A stretch of DNA of 64,000 nt from Lucifuga dentata (lineage: Eukaryota; Chordata; Actinopteri; Ophidiiformes; Bythitidae). This document shows positions 11,453 through 22,688 of the stretch, piece after piece. Position 1 is the stretch's first letter. Every line of letters starts with the position of its first letter. The translations under genes and the position numbers were made by a program. The stretch covers positions 1 through 64,000 of the forward strand of contig VXCM01006029.1 of the NCBI GenBank assembly GCA_014773175.1, in the 5' to 3' direction. Under the pieces are notes generated by a model. That model did no database searches, was not told where the DNA came from, and worked only from the letters and a program-made list of their open reading frames with translations.

Positions 11453-11932
11453 TTAAAGGACCATACCACCCATTTTGCATATTTGAGCCTAATATATTCA
11501 GTTTTCATACATGTCACGTTACTGACAATCATTTCTCAAAGGATAAAACCGTATTTCAGCTTTCCTGATATTTTGCTAAATCTCTTAATCTTTCAAAATC
11601 AAATATTCAAGTGATACACCCACCTTAAAAATCCATGTTTCTCCTGCTAATAGTTACACAGCCTTATGAAGTCACGGTCCTTTAAATTTTTCCATAAACG
11701 CAGGTCTTCTTTTGGGACTATATTCCCCGGTGGAGGCATACATTCACTCCACGCTTTTTATTGAGCTTAAACACTAAAATTACATAACTTCTAAAAAAAC
11801 CTGAATACACGTCTTGTTGGTGATGATGGATTACCTATCCCAAGAACGTTTACAGTATCAACAAGTTGATTTTAATAGCAGAATGAACTGAAACCAATGG
11901 AGGTCTGGAAGGTAGGAAAAACATTAATTCAC
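11453..11932 (+). mobile_element. TTAA-ended MITE, younger group, right end missing
   Basis: Starts TTAAAGGACCATACCACCC and is essentially the same as the copies at 25907 and 30710 until GGAAGGTAGGAAAAAC, then departs after ATTCAC. The right inverted arm is absent. Confidence 0.85.
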
Positions 11933-13479
11933 AATGCGTCACACAAGAAACTGCTTCACAGAACTCACGCTAATAGTGTTACTTATGTTACTATAGTAGT
12001 GTAAATAGCTTTTACGCTATAGCGTAAAAGATTGATTTTTTCATTTTATGAATCGATATCAGAATCATTTAAATTTGAATTGTAATTAATCGAAAAATCA
12101 ATTCCTCTCCCCCCATCCCACCCCACGAACAATCATGTTATCAAATTTGGAGTGTTAGAGGTATCCATAATTTCTCTATGCTAACACTGTGTTAGCTAAT
12201 CTTGGTGCACAGGTAGCTGTAGTCCACTTCTGTTAGCTGCGTGGTATGTTAGCATAACCTCATCAGCTAGCCAGCCAAGAATGGGAATTAATCATATTGT
12301 AACCCCCCCACCCAATAAATTAGTCTGCATGTGCCCCCATGGTTGGTTGGCCAAGTCCCTTAATATCTACTATGAATTTGAAAAAGGATGTTAATAAAAG
12401 TGTGTTGAACATTGATTGGACAGCAGGGAATACATGATACAGTGGAGCAAGATGGAGCAGACGCATCCCTTCATCCATAACCAGAAAAATAGGCCACTGC
12501 TCTACTTTTACTCTGCTCCTCTTAACCTTTGTGTGCATGTGTGTGAGAGAGAGAGACCCACATATCGATAGAGAAGGAAGAGTGAGGCAGGTGTGCAGCA
12601 GCTTGGCCATCATTCTTCTGAATGAAGAGTCTGACGGAAGGAGAAAACGCTGAGATGTTGGACCTGCTGCATTAGACAAAGATGTGGACGCTCTGCAGGA
12701 CGGAGACTAAAAACCCACATCTTATTACATAATACGTATTGTGTTGACAGTCCTCTTCAACAAACTGCCAGACTCCCTGCCCTCCCTCCCTCGTTTTCCA
12801 GTGATTAATCATCTGAATGAATCGTCTAACCCCATAAACAGCGTTTCATCTTGTGCAGTCAGATTTCAGCGGCTGCCTGGCTATTTCCCAAGTACGTCTT
12901 CAAGCTACTGATAAGAGCAAATAAATAAAAATGAAATGAAACCACAAACACCATCAAAAGCTGCGCCTGTCTAATTTAAGGATTACATGTCAGAAAACTC
13001 CACATCTAATGCCTTTTCATCTCCGGCAGCAAGACACAATATTTAGGGTTTTGGTAGCTACCGTGACTCCCCTTCAAGAGAACAATACCAATCACAGCTT
13101 TTATTATTTGCTCTGCCAATATCTGTCTGCCACTCTGAACCCCAGACCACTCCAATTTTCCACTAGCTGAGCTCGAGACATCCGCGGTCATGTTTGTGTC
13201 TTTCCTTTAGCAGACAGATGAAGTCGGAGACGAGGAGTCGAACGCCCTTTGAGTCACTTGCTTCAATGTGGGACAAAATTTTCAGAGCAATCCATTTATC
13301 CTCTGTCAAAAGCACAAGCCGGGTGTCATGTCAGGCAGGCAGGTGGAGGATTAGTTAGTGTGGTCGTACAGGCAGGAGGCTTTATACTTTATACCAGAAA
13401 AATACAAACACATGCGCATTATAATGCAAGCTAATACAATAATCCTGTCATAATACTCATTTAGTATTAATCACAGATA

Positions 13480-13538
13480 CTAACAGGTGAGCCCTCCGAG
13501 ACTCTGAGATTCAGAGTCTCGGAGGGCTCACCTGTTAG
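13480..13538. repeat. Perfect 28-bp hairpin with 3-base loop
   Basis: The arm 13480-13507 (starting CTAACAGGTGAGCCCTCC) is the exact reverse complement of 13511-13538; the loop is GAT. The right arm runs straight into older-group TTAA-element sequence (CACCTGTTAGCACGTATG), so the palindrome was formed at the broken edge of that element. Confidence 0.9.
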
Positions 13539-14052
13539 CACGTATGCTCAAATGCAGCAGCACGATCATTTTTAATTTCTCAGTAAAAGCCCGCTGGCAG
13601 ACGTTAATTTTATTTCGTGTAGCTCTGTGTTGGATTAATTAACTAACTTCTATAAAACGGGTTCGCGTTGATGGATTAATTATCTGAAGCACATGTCAAG
13701 TCTCTACAAGCTGATTTTTTTTTTACAGCGTGCTGGAATGAACTGAAACCAATGGCAGTCTGAAAGGTAGGAAAAACAATCGTAAAATTTACTGCTCCAG
13801 TTAGTAGTTGGTTGGCAAGGTGAGGAAAGGATTTATAATAAGAGACAGGTGTGTTTGACGTGCCTGTTCTCTCCTGTCGGATGGTAGGAGAAAGTATTCA
13901 GCAGTTAAAAAAAACAAACAAACAAACAAACAAACCCATTATTGTCATTCATTTACTCACTCGTTTGGCTGGTATATGCTACACAACAAAGTGTATGTGG
14001 GTTGTATTTATTTGACTTAAACGTGAAAAAAATCACCGGTGTGTTCCTTTAA
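13530..14052 (+). mobile_element. TTAA-ended MITE, older group, left end lost and interior disturbed
   Basis: Older-group text is visible from CACCTGTTAGCACG through TGGAATGAACTGAAACCAA and GGTAGGAAAAACAA, then an unrelated stretch with an (AAAC)n run (about 13908-13935), then the right end from GTGTATGTGGGTTGTATTT to GTTCCTTTAA at 14052. The left inverted arm is replaced by the hairpin at 13480. Confidence 0.7.
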
Positions 14053-15060
14053 CAGCAGGATTGTACCTGTCTAAACACTTTTAATATCTCTATCACTCCT
14101 TATCATTGATTTAAATTTTAAACTCAAACCACTCGTAATAAAACACACACACAGCAAACTAAACCAATATAAAAGCTACACACATATTAGCTTATGGCTA
14201 CACTAGCTTAAACAGCCAAACAATATACCACTGCACAGAGAAACAGTGAAAAAAGTTTACCTAACATGTTAAAAAAAAAAAAAAAAAAAAGCAAGAAAAA
14301 AACACCAACACTTACTTCTGATTGTGTCCTGAAATCCAGCGAACAGAATAAACTCATAAAACTGCTGAATTTAAGGCTAATTAACCGCTAACATCAGCAA
14401 TGCTAAAATTTGTAGCCAAACAGCTACACTGGCAAAAACCACCTGTAGCTAATAAAAGCTAACGCAGGTTAGAAAATACAGGAAATCGATTGGTTATTTC
14501 AAAATAAAAGCGTGGAAGAGGAAATAGTTTTTTTTTTTTTTGTACTTTGTAAGTTTGCTGTTGAGAAGTCATACTTTTAATAGCATGCTAGTTACAGCAA
14601 CTTTAATACAGTTTAAAAGCTCTGTCCTATTTCAGGCTGTTGATTTACTAATGACTCAAGAGTTTCCTGCAGTAAAAAAATGATTCATTCATCACAGAAT
14701 TACAGCTACACTCAAACATTAATCTTTAAATACATCACACATACATCATCATACATACAGCTCATGCCCTGTTTAATTATAACTAACTGGAGATTCCAGC
14801 TATTGTTACAATGCTATAAAAGTGAAGTTCATTATGGAGGCTTGCTTTGCCTCCATCCAACAGCAATCGCTGTGTTACCTGCAGGAAAAACAATCAGGTG
14901 ATCAGGAGATCAGACTGGAGGGAAAACAGGAAACTACTGTCTCTACCAATATAAAAGCAAACCTGCAGCTTCATCTGTACAACACAGAAAACCATTCTGA
15001 GCACGCTGCTTTGAAACATCACAAATCAGCTGAAATCCAGATGTGGTTAATATATTTTTA

Positions 15061-15605
15061 TTAACACTGCCAAAGAGGTTATGTGATCACTGGCATTTGT
15101 TTCTTTGGAGCAGATATCTCGAAAAGTTATGGATGTATTTGGATAAAATTTGGGTGACAGATAGATAATGTCAAAGAAGAGATTAAATTATGGGGATGAT
15201 CCAGATCAAATTCTGGATCCACTCAGAAGTTTTTTTTTAATCCTATAAAACACAATGATAATGGACTAAATTTAATGAAATTTAGCATGGTGGCTTATTT
15301 TGGCGATCAAATCATAATTGATCACACAGGATCCAGAAGAAGCATTTATTTGTCTTTTTTAATATGTTTATTATCAGGATTTTGACAATAAAAGCTTGAT
15401 TTACGGTATGAAATGTGGAAACTTGTCAAAAATGTTTGAAATAATTACGGCTCATGTTTGGGTGCTAACTGCTGAGAGCGTTGTAGCGGTGGTGGAGGGG
15501 AGCGGGGAGGTTTTTTATTGGGGATTTTGTTAGCCTTGGCAGAGGTATATGCTGTCAGAGAGCCTTCTTGCTACATTTCTGTGCTTGTCTGACCTTTTCT
15601 AACTT
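15061..15605 (+). mobile_element. Fragment of a widespread non-LTR-type interspersed repeat
   Basis: Begins CTGCCAAAGAGGTTATGTGA and has the AAGTTATGGATGTATTTGG and GATGATCCAGATCAAATTCT blocks. It ends with GTTAGCCTTGGCAGAGGTAT. Similar blocks in reverse order occur at 40413-40625 and 41462-41585. I recall this pattern as a common fish repeat (RTE-like), but the class is not proven here. Confidence 0.5.
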
Positions 15606-16617
15606 CTGTCATTCACCTTTACATACTCCTTTTTTTACTTCGTAAGTCTGATTTTGAAAAGTACTACACAAAAAGCAGGTTTACTTCTTTGATTTTTCTG
15701 AGCTGAGAGTGTGTACCGCTCAAATGACATGCTGCAGAGTTACCGGCAGCGTGTCGGTGATGGATTGTGTCGCATGAGTGGGAAAAACTTTACTCTGCTC
15801 TTTTCTTCCTCTCTCATCTTTTCGTGACGAGCATGGAAGCGGCGCAGTGCATGCTGGCTGCTGTCATCTCAACTCCACAGCTTCCACTTCCAAAAGGGCA
15901 TCTGTCAATCTCTCCCAGGCTTCTTAAATGCTGCGACGGATTCAAAGTGCTCCAGTGCCACTCAAACTGGAGCTCTGCCACCCACAGTGGTAGAAATAGG
16001 CGGCCATTATGCTGCGAGACTGCAGAGTTAATACGCCCATTAAATGCTAAATCCAGCTTGAAACCAAGAAATCCACAATGGATGAATTATAGGGGAGATG
16101 TGTTTGTTTTTTTAAAATATTTTTCAACAACACGTTCAACACGCAGAGATGTGTGGTTAAAAATTGGCAAATACGCAATGTGGAAGTAAACACTGAAATT
16201 CTTTACTTTAAAGTATTTGTAGATAATACAATTGGGGGGAAAAAAAACACAAGAGAAAGTCTTGCAAACAAAATGCGAATTTTGATTCAGTAGTCATGTT
16301 TGCATGTGCACTATACTCCAAATATTTGTTTGTACTCCAATTAAGACAATAATAGACATAATACATATGCACGTATGGAATTAACAGGATTCCACACAGA
16401 ATATATGAGATTTGTTGCATAATTGGAGTATGAGGAAAGTCTACCAGGTGAGAAAATATGTGAAGTGCTGAATTACTGCAATTATACCATTTATATATCA
16501 TTATATACCATTATATACCATTTACATGCCTGAATAAAACGATTTACTACTGCATAATCTCAGTCCTAATTTCATTAATTATGGTGTTCACATGATGTAT
16601 GAAAAAATTGATTTATC

Positions 16618-16783
16618 TATCTATAATGGCAGAAATCTCTAGAACCTGGTGCTGTATGAAGTTGAAATTCAGCAGGTTTATTGCTCAGGACCCAAGGACG
16701 TGCAGTGTCACGTGTGAAGTTGTTTGGATGAGTGGTTCTCAATTTGAGCTGTGCTGGTAAAAAGTAGTCCGCACGGCTTAAAA
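16618..16783 (+). mobile_element. Unclassified interspersed repeat X, first part
   Basis: Shares GCAGAAATCTCTAGAAC, AATTCAGCAGGTTTATTGCT and GTAAAAAGTAGTCCG with the copies at 45168 and 60218. Its second half resumes at 17502 after an inserted LINE fragment. Confidence 0.7.
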
Positions 16784-17501
16784 AAATCTATTGAACAGAG
16801 ACTAGAAGGTCAGTTTCTACAGACGAGTCTAGTGAGCTACAGCAGATCATCTTCCGACTTTTATGTTGAATTTAAGAAGGAGTTTAAGTTTGAAAAGTGT
16901 TTAAAAATAGGAGGCAGAGGCGAACGATCTTTGACTTTAGACTTAACAATTCTAGAATTCCAAAGGTTACTGGAAGATATATGGAGTTAGAAAGGAAAAA
17001 TAGAATATGTACATTATGTAACGAATTATGTATAATGTACATAATGTACATAATATGTACATTATGTACATATTATGTACATATAATGTATATGTATTAT
17101 GTACATATAATGTATTATGTACATTATGTATAATGTACATAATATGTACATTATGTACATATTATGTACATTATACAAATCTCCGTGTTGGAGATGAATG
17201 TTATGTACTGTTTGAATGCACAAATATGGAAATAATGCAATCTAGAGAAAAGTATTTACCTAAGTATTATGTTAAGTGTCCATCTATGTTTAAGTTAGTT
17301 TTGTTATTGAAGTCAGAATCCAAAAATAATCTGTAAACTTGGTGCCTTTTTGAAAAATGTATTAATTTTGTTTGTGATTTAGGTTGTTTTTCTTTTTTCA
17401 GCCGTTCTGCCTCCTTCATATGTATTATTATATGTACTGTTTGTATTCCATACCATTTATATGGTCACGAGTTTAATAAAATGAAATGAAATGAAATGAA
17501 A
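16784..17501 (+). mobile_element. LINE 3' end inserted in repeat X
   Basis: A plus-strand frame shows FKKEFKFEKC, then FDFRLNNSRIPKVTGRY and RICTLCNE, and after a tandem-repeat interruption VGDECYVLFEC and REKYLPKYY before a stop at 17336. This order (RICxLC...GDE.....C...KYLP.YY) is what I know from the C-terminus of many LINE reverse transcriptases, with a zinc-knuckle-like Cys pair. The 3' tail is (TGAAA)n, ending at about 17501. Repeat X resumes directly after it. It is 5'-truncated and not functional. Confidence 0.65.
17016..17176. repeat. Palindromic GTACATTAT/ATAATGTAC array
   Basis: About 160 bases of alternating TGTACATTATG and ATAATGTACAT units, so the array is both tandem and self-complementary. 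It lies inside the LINE reading frame between the RICTLC and GDECYV motifs. Confidence 0.85.
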
Positions 17502-17650
17502 AGGATACGCTCCGCTCCAGCGTCACGGTCTCAACCCGACCCCGTACAGCAAACAAAGCTAGCTTAGAGGACGTGCAGAACTAAATTATGGCAGGCTGCG
17601 GCACACACCATAAAGCCCGACCCGTTCAGAACATGCATGTTTTAAACGGC
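17502..17650 (+). mobile_element. Repeat X, second part
   Basis: GGATACGCTCC, CACGGTCTCAACCC, GCAGAACTAAATTATGGCAG and GCACTGCACTAGT match the right half of the copy at 60218-60524. Together with 16618-16783 it forms one copy split by the LINE insert. Confidence 0.7.
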
Positions 17651-17972
17651 ACTGCACTAGTCACCTTAATACAAGTGTAATAAAAGTTTTAAAGAATGTT
17701 ACAGTAAATGTACTGAGTGTAAAACGTTGTTATCTCATCTGAAAGCACTTTACTGCTTTCAGATGGAAGGAAATGAAAAACAGAATGAGAAACAGACTGA
17801 AGGAAAGAAACGAAAAAAAGTGTAGCATGACAAAGATAAATGGAAAGAGACAAAAGCAAAAGCAAAGGTCAGGAAGAGTAGATAGTAGCTGTATAAGTCG
17901 ATAACTTTAAAAATTGAAGCCAGAAATGGGTTAGTTAGGGAAAAAGGGAAGATAAAAAGAATGTGGTAAGGA

Positions 17973-17975
17973 TGA

Positions 17976-18015
<40 letters not shown>
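17973..18015. repeat. GAAA microsatellite
   Basis: Uninterrupted (GAAA)n inside a wider purine-rich stretch (about 17755-18020). Confidence 0.9.
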
Positions 18016-18548
18016 AAAAGAAAAATATGAGTTCGCAAAATAACAACCTGCTGTCAAACAAAAGTAGTGCAGTGAAAAGTAGAAAATCTCCCTGGAAATA
18101 CTAAAGTATCAGTACCTCAAATTAGTACTCAGGTGAAGACCGAATACTTAAAAGCAGCAAAAGTAAAACTAACCGATGAGAAGTGGAGCGTTCACCTGAA
18201 AACCAGCAGGAAAGTAGAGTGTTTCTTAACACGACAGCAAATGTATCATGTTTAATGGATAAAATGACCCAAATTCCTTTAGCCTGGCTGCAGGGGATAC
18301 GTTCGCTACGTTCGCTTTTCCCATGTAGATGAAGACAGACGCTAATCTGGCTTTGTCACCCAATTCCCAAAGGAAGTGTACGGGCTCTTCCTCTCTGTTG
18401 CAGGTTTCTGTAATTACTTCACCTCCACATTGACCTTATCTGTTGATAGAAGCTGCTGTCCTTTTCTGATAAGACGCCAAGACTGTAGCTGCAGATATAT
18501 TCAGGAAAAAAAAAAAGGCAAGATGGAGAGGCTGGTTAGGTGTCTTGT

Positions 18549-18549
18549 A

Positions 18550-18580
<31 letters not shown>

Positions 18581-18653
18581 CCCCTGGGTCTCCTTGCCAC
18601 AGGGAGCTCCTCCTCCTCCTCCTCCTCCTCCTCCTCCTCCTCCTCCTCCTCTT
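18549..18653. repeat. TG run followed by TCC triplet repeat
   Basis: TG dinucleotides at 18549-18580, then (TCC)n at 18607-18653. The TCC run is complementary to the GGA run at 18747-18787. The serine- and leucine-run open frames here are repeat products. Confidence 0.9.
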
Positions 18654-18746
18654 CCTCAGCACCACAGGCCCTGCGTTTATCCTCAGGAGGTGCTTGGACT
18701 CTGCTGCTGACACTTCATCACCGCAAACCCCGAGACAAAAGCACGG

Positions 18747-18787
18747 TGAGGAGGAAGAGGAGGAGGAGGAGGAGGAGGAGGAGGAGG
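18747..18787. repeat. GGA triplet repeat
   Basis: (GGA)n about 95 bases from the TCC run, in inverted relation to it. Confidence 0.9.
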
Positions 18788-18794
18788 ACTCGTG

Positions 18795-19860
18795 CTACCT
18801 TCCACAAAACTCGGAGCTCAAATTTTCCAACTTCCTGCTTGAAAAAATGCGGAACGACACTAATGCTGCATTCACATTGATGGTAGAAAAACTGCCCTAC
18901 TGCCGATGGCAGCGGAATGCAGCGCCAGACGGCAGGCAACAATGGTAGACGTGGAACCGTTGCCATGGTAATTAGCGGGATGCAATACGAATCAATACTG
19001 GAGGATACAGTAGCATTTTATAATTTTGCGCCATGTTTTATAAAACAGGAAAGCTCTGGCAGTTTTAGACGCTCGTTTAAAGAAGTGACAGAAAAGACAG
19101 ACACGCACACGCATGTAGGTTCATCCCGTTTTACAGGAGCCAAACTGATAAATTCAGGAACTGAGGATGATGAAGAGATTCAGAAGATATTTCAGGCTGT
19201 CGTCATGTCAGCCGTCCATCTTTGACCCAAGAATATCAACATCATAATGGTTTGTCTTTGCAGCTGCAGTAAGCAGAAAAAGTTGAACAATTTTTGAAAA
19301 ATCTGGCCGTGCTCGGAGTTTTCTGTCGTTCTCTCACTGAAAAGAAGGAACATCCAGTTTTCCTACCGCTCACCATCAACATGTGAATGCAGCATTAAAG
19401 TTGAGCTCCAAGTTGGAAACTCATAGCAAAATCCATCTATTCCGACTTCTATGAGTATGATGTCACTCAACATGACAGCTTTTTCAATGTCAATAATCAG
19501 CTAACAGCAGAATAAAGTATTATTTATTATATGACACTGAAATAAAAAGGTCAAGATATATTGCCATGGTAACTATTTATAGTGTATAATAACTGTTTGC
19601 TATTGATACCTAAGTGTAAATAATTTCAGAATATTACTTCTCTGNTATAGTGTATAATAACTGTTTGCTATTGATACCTAAGTGTAAATAATTTCAGAAT
19701 ATTACTTCTCTGCATAAATGTTTAATACTGTGATTAATATTAAAACAACACAACCAAACATGTAATCTAACTTTACTTTAGTTAGCATTAATTACTAAGT
19801 TTATTTAATCTGACAGTATTTACTGATTTATTGGCGTTCAGGGTCATGTATATAAACGGC
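18795..19860 (+). mobile_element. Older relative of the 60773-61321 element, split
   Basis: 18795-18860 (CTCAAATTTTCCAACTTCC, GAAAAAATGCGGAACG) and 19398-19860 (GTTGGAAACTC, ATATATTGCCATGGTAACTA, AACTGTTTGCTATTGATAC) align in order with 60790-61240. The inserted element at 18863-19395 separates the halves. The left terminus is degraded. A single N at 19645 lies between two 67-base copies and is an assembly duplication. Confidence 0.65.
18861..19397. mobile_element. MITE with TAATGCTGCATTCACAT ends, nested
   Basis: The left end TAATGCTGCATTCACAT and right end ATGTGAATGCAGCATTA are perfect complements. Further inward, GATGGTAGAAAAACTG and CAGTTTTCCTACC continue the inverted repeat. The site in the host element reads CAC-TA-AAG when the insert is removed, which matches the uninterrupted relative (CACTTGAAATC). 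A TA or TWA target fits Tc1/mariner or PIF/Harbinger. Confidence 0.65.
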
Positions 19861-20095
19861 CAATTGATTTTCGTGATGGAATGGGGAAATGGAAAACAGA
19901 TAAGTCCTTTTCCATTTTTCATTTTGGGAATAGGAAAACAGAAAACTAGTCATTTTTCGATTTTTCTTTTTATGTTCATAAATGATAAATTAGCTTCATG
20001 CTTGAAAACTTAGCATTAGCGACTTCTAGCTCAAGTTTCCATCAGAGCTTCGCGTTCCATGTCTTTATTCAGAAAATCATCTCCTAACGCTCACA

Positions 20096-20179
20096 GTTTT
20101 ATCCTTTAGGAAACGTAAGATGTATGAAAATTAAATATATTAGGCTCAGACATGCAAAATGGATGGTATGGTCCTTTAA
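20096..20179 (+). mobile_element. TTAA-ended MITE, younger group, right-end fragment
   Basis: TTTTATCCTTTAGGAAACG followed by ATATATTAGGCTCAGACATG and GGTATGGTCCTTTAA. Only the terminal 84 bases are present. Confidence 0.8.
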
Positions 20180-20413
20180 TAATAATAATGTTTCTGACCA
20201 AAACATTTATGACATTTTAAATCATTTTTAAACCTTCAATTTTACAGACAAATGCTTTAAGACTTCAGATGATGGAAAACAAGCGACTGCAGGACAGAAA
20301 TATAATAAATAAATAAAAAAGGTCATTAATGTTGATGTCAGTGAATCTGAGCTGATAGCAGCAGATTCAGTCTGACGGAGAATAACGACGCTAATGGCTG
20401 CAGCCGTTACAGC

Positions 20414-21921
20414 ACAAACGGAGAATCAGAGTCCAGGGTTAGAACGGACAAACGGAGAATCAGAGTCCAGAGTTAGAATGGACAAACGGAGAATCAGAGT
20501 CCAGAGTTAGAACGGACAAACGGAGAATAAGATTCCAGGCTTAGAACGTACAAACAGAGAATCAGAGTCCAGGGTAAGAACGGACAAACAGAGAATCAGA
20601 GTCCAGAGTTAGAACGGACAAACGGAGAATCAGATTCCAGGGTTAGAACGTACAAACAGAATCAGAGTCCAGAGTTAGAACGGACAAACGGAGAATCAGA
20701 GTCCAGGGTAAGAACGTACAAACAGAGAATCAGAGTCCAGGGTAAGAACGGACAAACGGAGAATCAGAGTCCAGAGTTAGAACGGACAAACGGAGAATCA
20801 GAGTCCAGAGTTAGAACGGACAAATGGAGAATCAGATTCCAGGGTTAGAACGTACAAACAGAGAATCAGAGTCCAGGGTAAGAACGGACAAACGGAGAAT
20901 CAGAGTCCAGAGTTAGAACGGACAAACGGAGAATCAGATTCCAGGGTTAGAACGTACAAACAGAGAATCAGAGTCCAGGGTAAGAACGGACAAACGGAGA
21001 ATCAGAGTCCAGAGTTAGAACGGACAAACGGAGAATCAGATTCCAGGGTTAGAACGTACAAACAGAGAATCAGAGTCCAGGGTAAGAACGGACAAACGGA
21101 GAATCAGAGTCCAGAGTTAGAACGGACAAACGGAGAATCAGATTCCAGGGTTAGAACGTACAAACAGAGAATCAGAGTCCAGGGTAAGAACGGACAAACG
21201 GAGAATCAGAGTCCAGAGTTAGAACGGACAAACGGAGAATCAGAGTCCAGGGTTAGAACGGACAAACGGAGAATCAGATTCCAGGGTTAGAACGTACAAA
21301 CAGAGAATCAGAGTCCAGGGTAAGAATGGACAAACGGAGAATCAGAGTCCAGAGTTAGAACGGACAAACGGAGAATCAGAGTCCAGGGTTAGAACATACA
21401 AACAGAGAATCAGAGTCCAGGGTAAGAACGGACAAACGGAGAATCAGAGTCCAGAGTTAGAACGGACAAACGGAGAATCAGAGTCCAGAGTTAGAACGGA
21501 CAAACGGAGAATCAGATTCCAGGGTTAGAACGTACAAACAGAGAATCAGAGTCCAGGGTAAGAATGGACAAACGGAGAATCAGAGTCCAGGGTAAGAACG
21601 GACAAACAGAGAATCAGAGTCCAGAGTTAGAATGGACAAACGGAGAATCAGAGTCCAGAGTTAGAACGGACAAACGGAGAATCAGATTCCAGGGTTAGAA
21701 CGTACAAACAGAGAATCAGAGTCCAGGGTAAGAACGGACAAACAGAGAATCAGAGTCCAGAGTTAGAATGGACAAACGGAGAATCAGAGTCCAGGGTTAG
21801 AAAGGACAAACGGAGAATCAGAGTCCAGGGTTAGAACGTACAAACAGAGAATCAGAGTCCAGGGTAAGAACAGACAAACGGAGAATCAGAGTCCAGGGTA
21901 AGAACGGACAAACGGAGAATC
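20414..21921. repeat. 34-bp minisatellite, 44 units, with higher-order pattern
   Basis: Unit ACAAACGGAGAATCAGAGTC plus CAGAGTTAGAACGG, 34 bases. I count 44 units (one, the eighth, 2 bases short) plus a 14-base partial unit. Three main variants recur: A (GAGTCCAGAGTTAGAACGG), B (GATTCCAGGGTTAGAACGT followed by ACAAACAGAG) and C (GAGTCCAGGGTAAGAACGG). They repeat as A-B-C over much of the array, forming a 102-bp higher-order unit. Confidence 0.95.
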
Positions 21922-21999
21922 CAAAGCATCACAAAACACAGTTTAGAAGCACGTTAATGGCATTTAAAGTTTTCCTGCACGGGCGGAAAGGATAACTGC

Positions 22000-22281
22000 T
22001 AGTGTGTATGTGTGTATGTTTGTGTGTGTGTATGTGTGTGTCTGTGTGTGCATGTTTACATGTGCATATGTGTGTATATGTGTGTATGTGTGTGTGCATA
22101 TGTGTGTATGTGTGTGTGTGTGTGTGGTGTCTGTGTATGTGTGTATGTGTGTGTATGCATGTGTGTGTGTGTATGTGTGCGTGCATGTATGTGTGTGTGT
22201 GTGTGTGTATGTGTGCATGTATGCATGTGTCTGTGTATATGTGTGTGTGTATACGCGTGTGTGTGTGTGTGTGTGTGTATG
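22000..22281. repeat. Compound TG/TATG microsatellite
   Basis: About 280 bases of TG with TATG, CATG and TCTG interruptions. All long cysteine/valine and histidine/threonine open frames here arise from the repeat on the two strands. Confidence 0.95.
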
Positions 22282-22688
22282 TGGATCTGCAGCTGCGCAT
22301 TGATCTGATGTGGATATTTGGCAGCAGGAAGCTCATTGATTGGAGACTAAAGGCCATGCAGCGTTTCCTGTGTGTTCTCGCCATGCAGCCGCAGCAACAA
22401 ACCAGCTGCTACAACAAAAGCGCCGTCGGTCGGAGATAAAGAGGCGGGAGCTGCTGAGGATGTCAAGGTGATATGCAGCGCCGCGCGGCGTTATTAACCT
22501 GACTCCAGCTCGTTAGCATTCTCTGCAGAGCGGCGCTTTATGCTGGGCGTCCATGATCAGGTAATGAAGTAATGAACGCTCGCCGCTCGCAGCGCTGGAA
22601 CTGCCCTTCACGGGAAATTAAAACGTTACACCTGAGCTGCTCATTTGCAGTAACATTTCTAGTTTTTCATGCTCAGATGAACTGTAAC

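Noticed and set aside
20414..21921. Regular 34-base repeats as a possible CRISPR array
   Set aside because: Units are head to tail without spacers in a vertebrate intron; it is a minisatellite.
22002..22439. Several 84-151 codon open frames rich in Cys/Val or His/Thr
   Set aside because: They are translations of the TG/CA microsatellite on both strands and in several frames at once.
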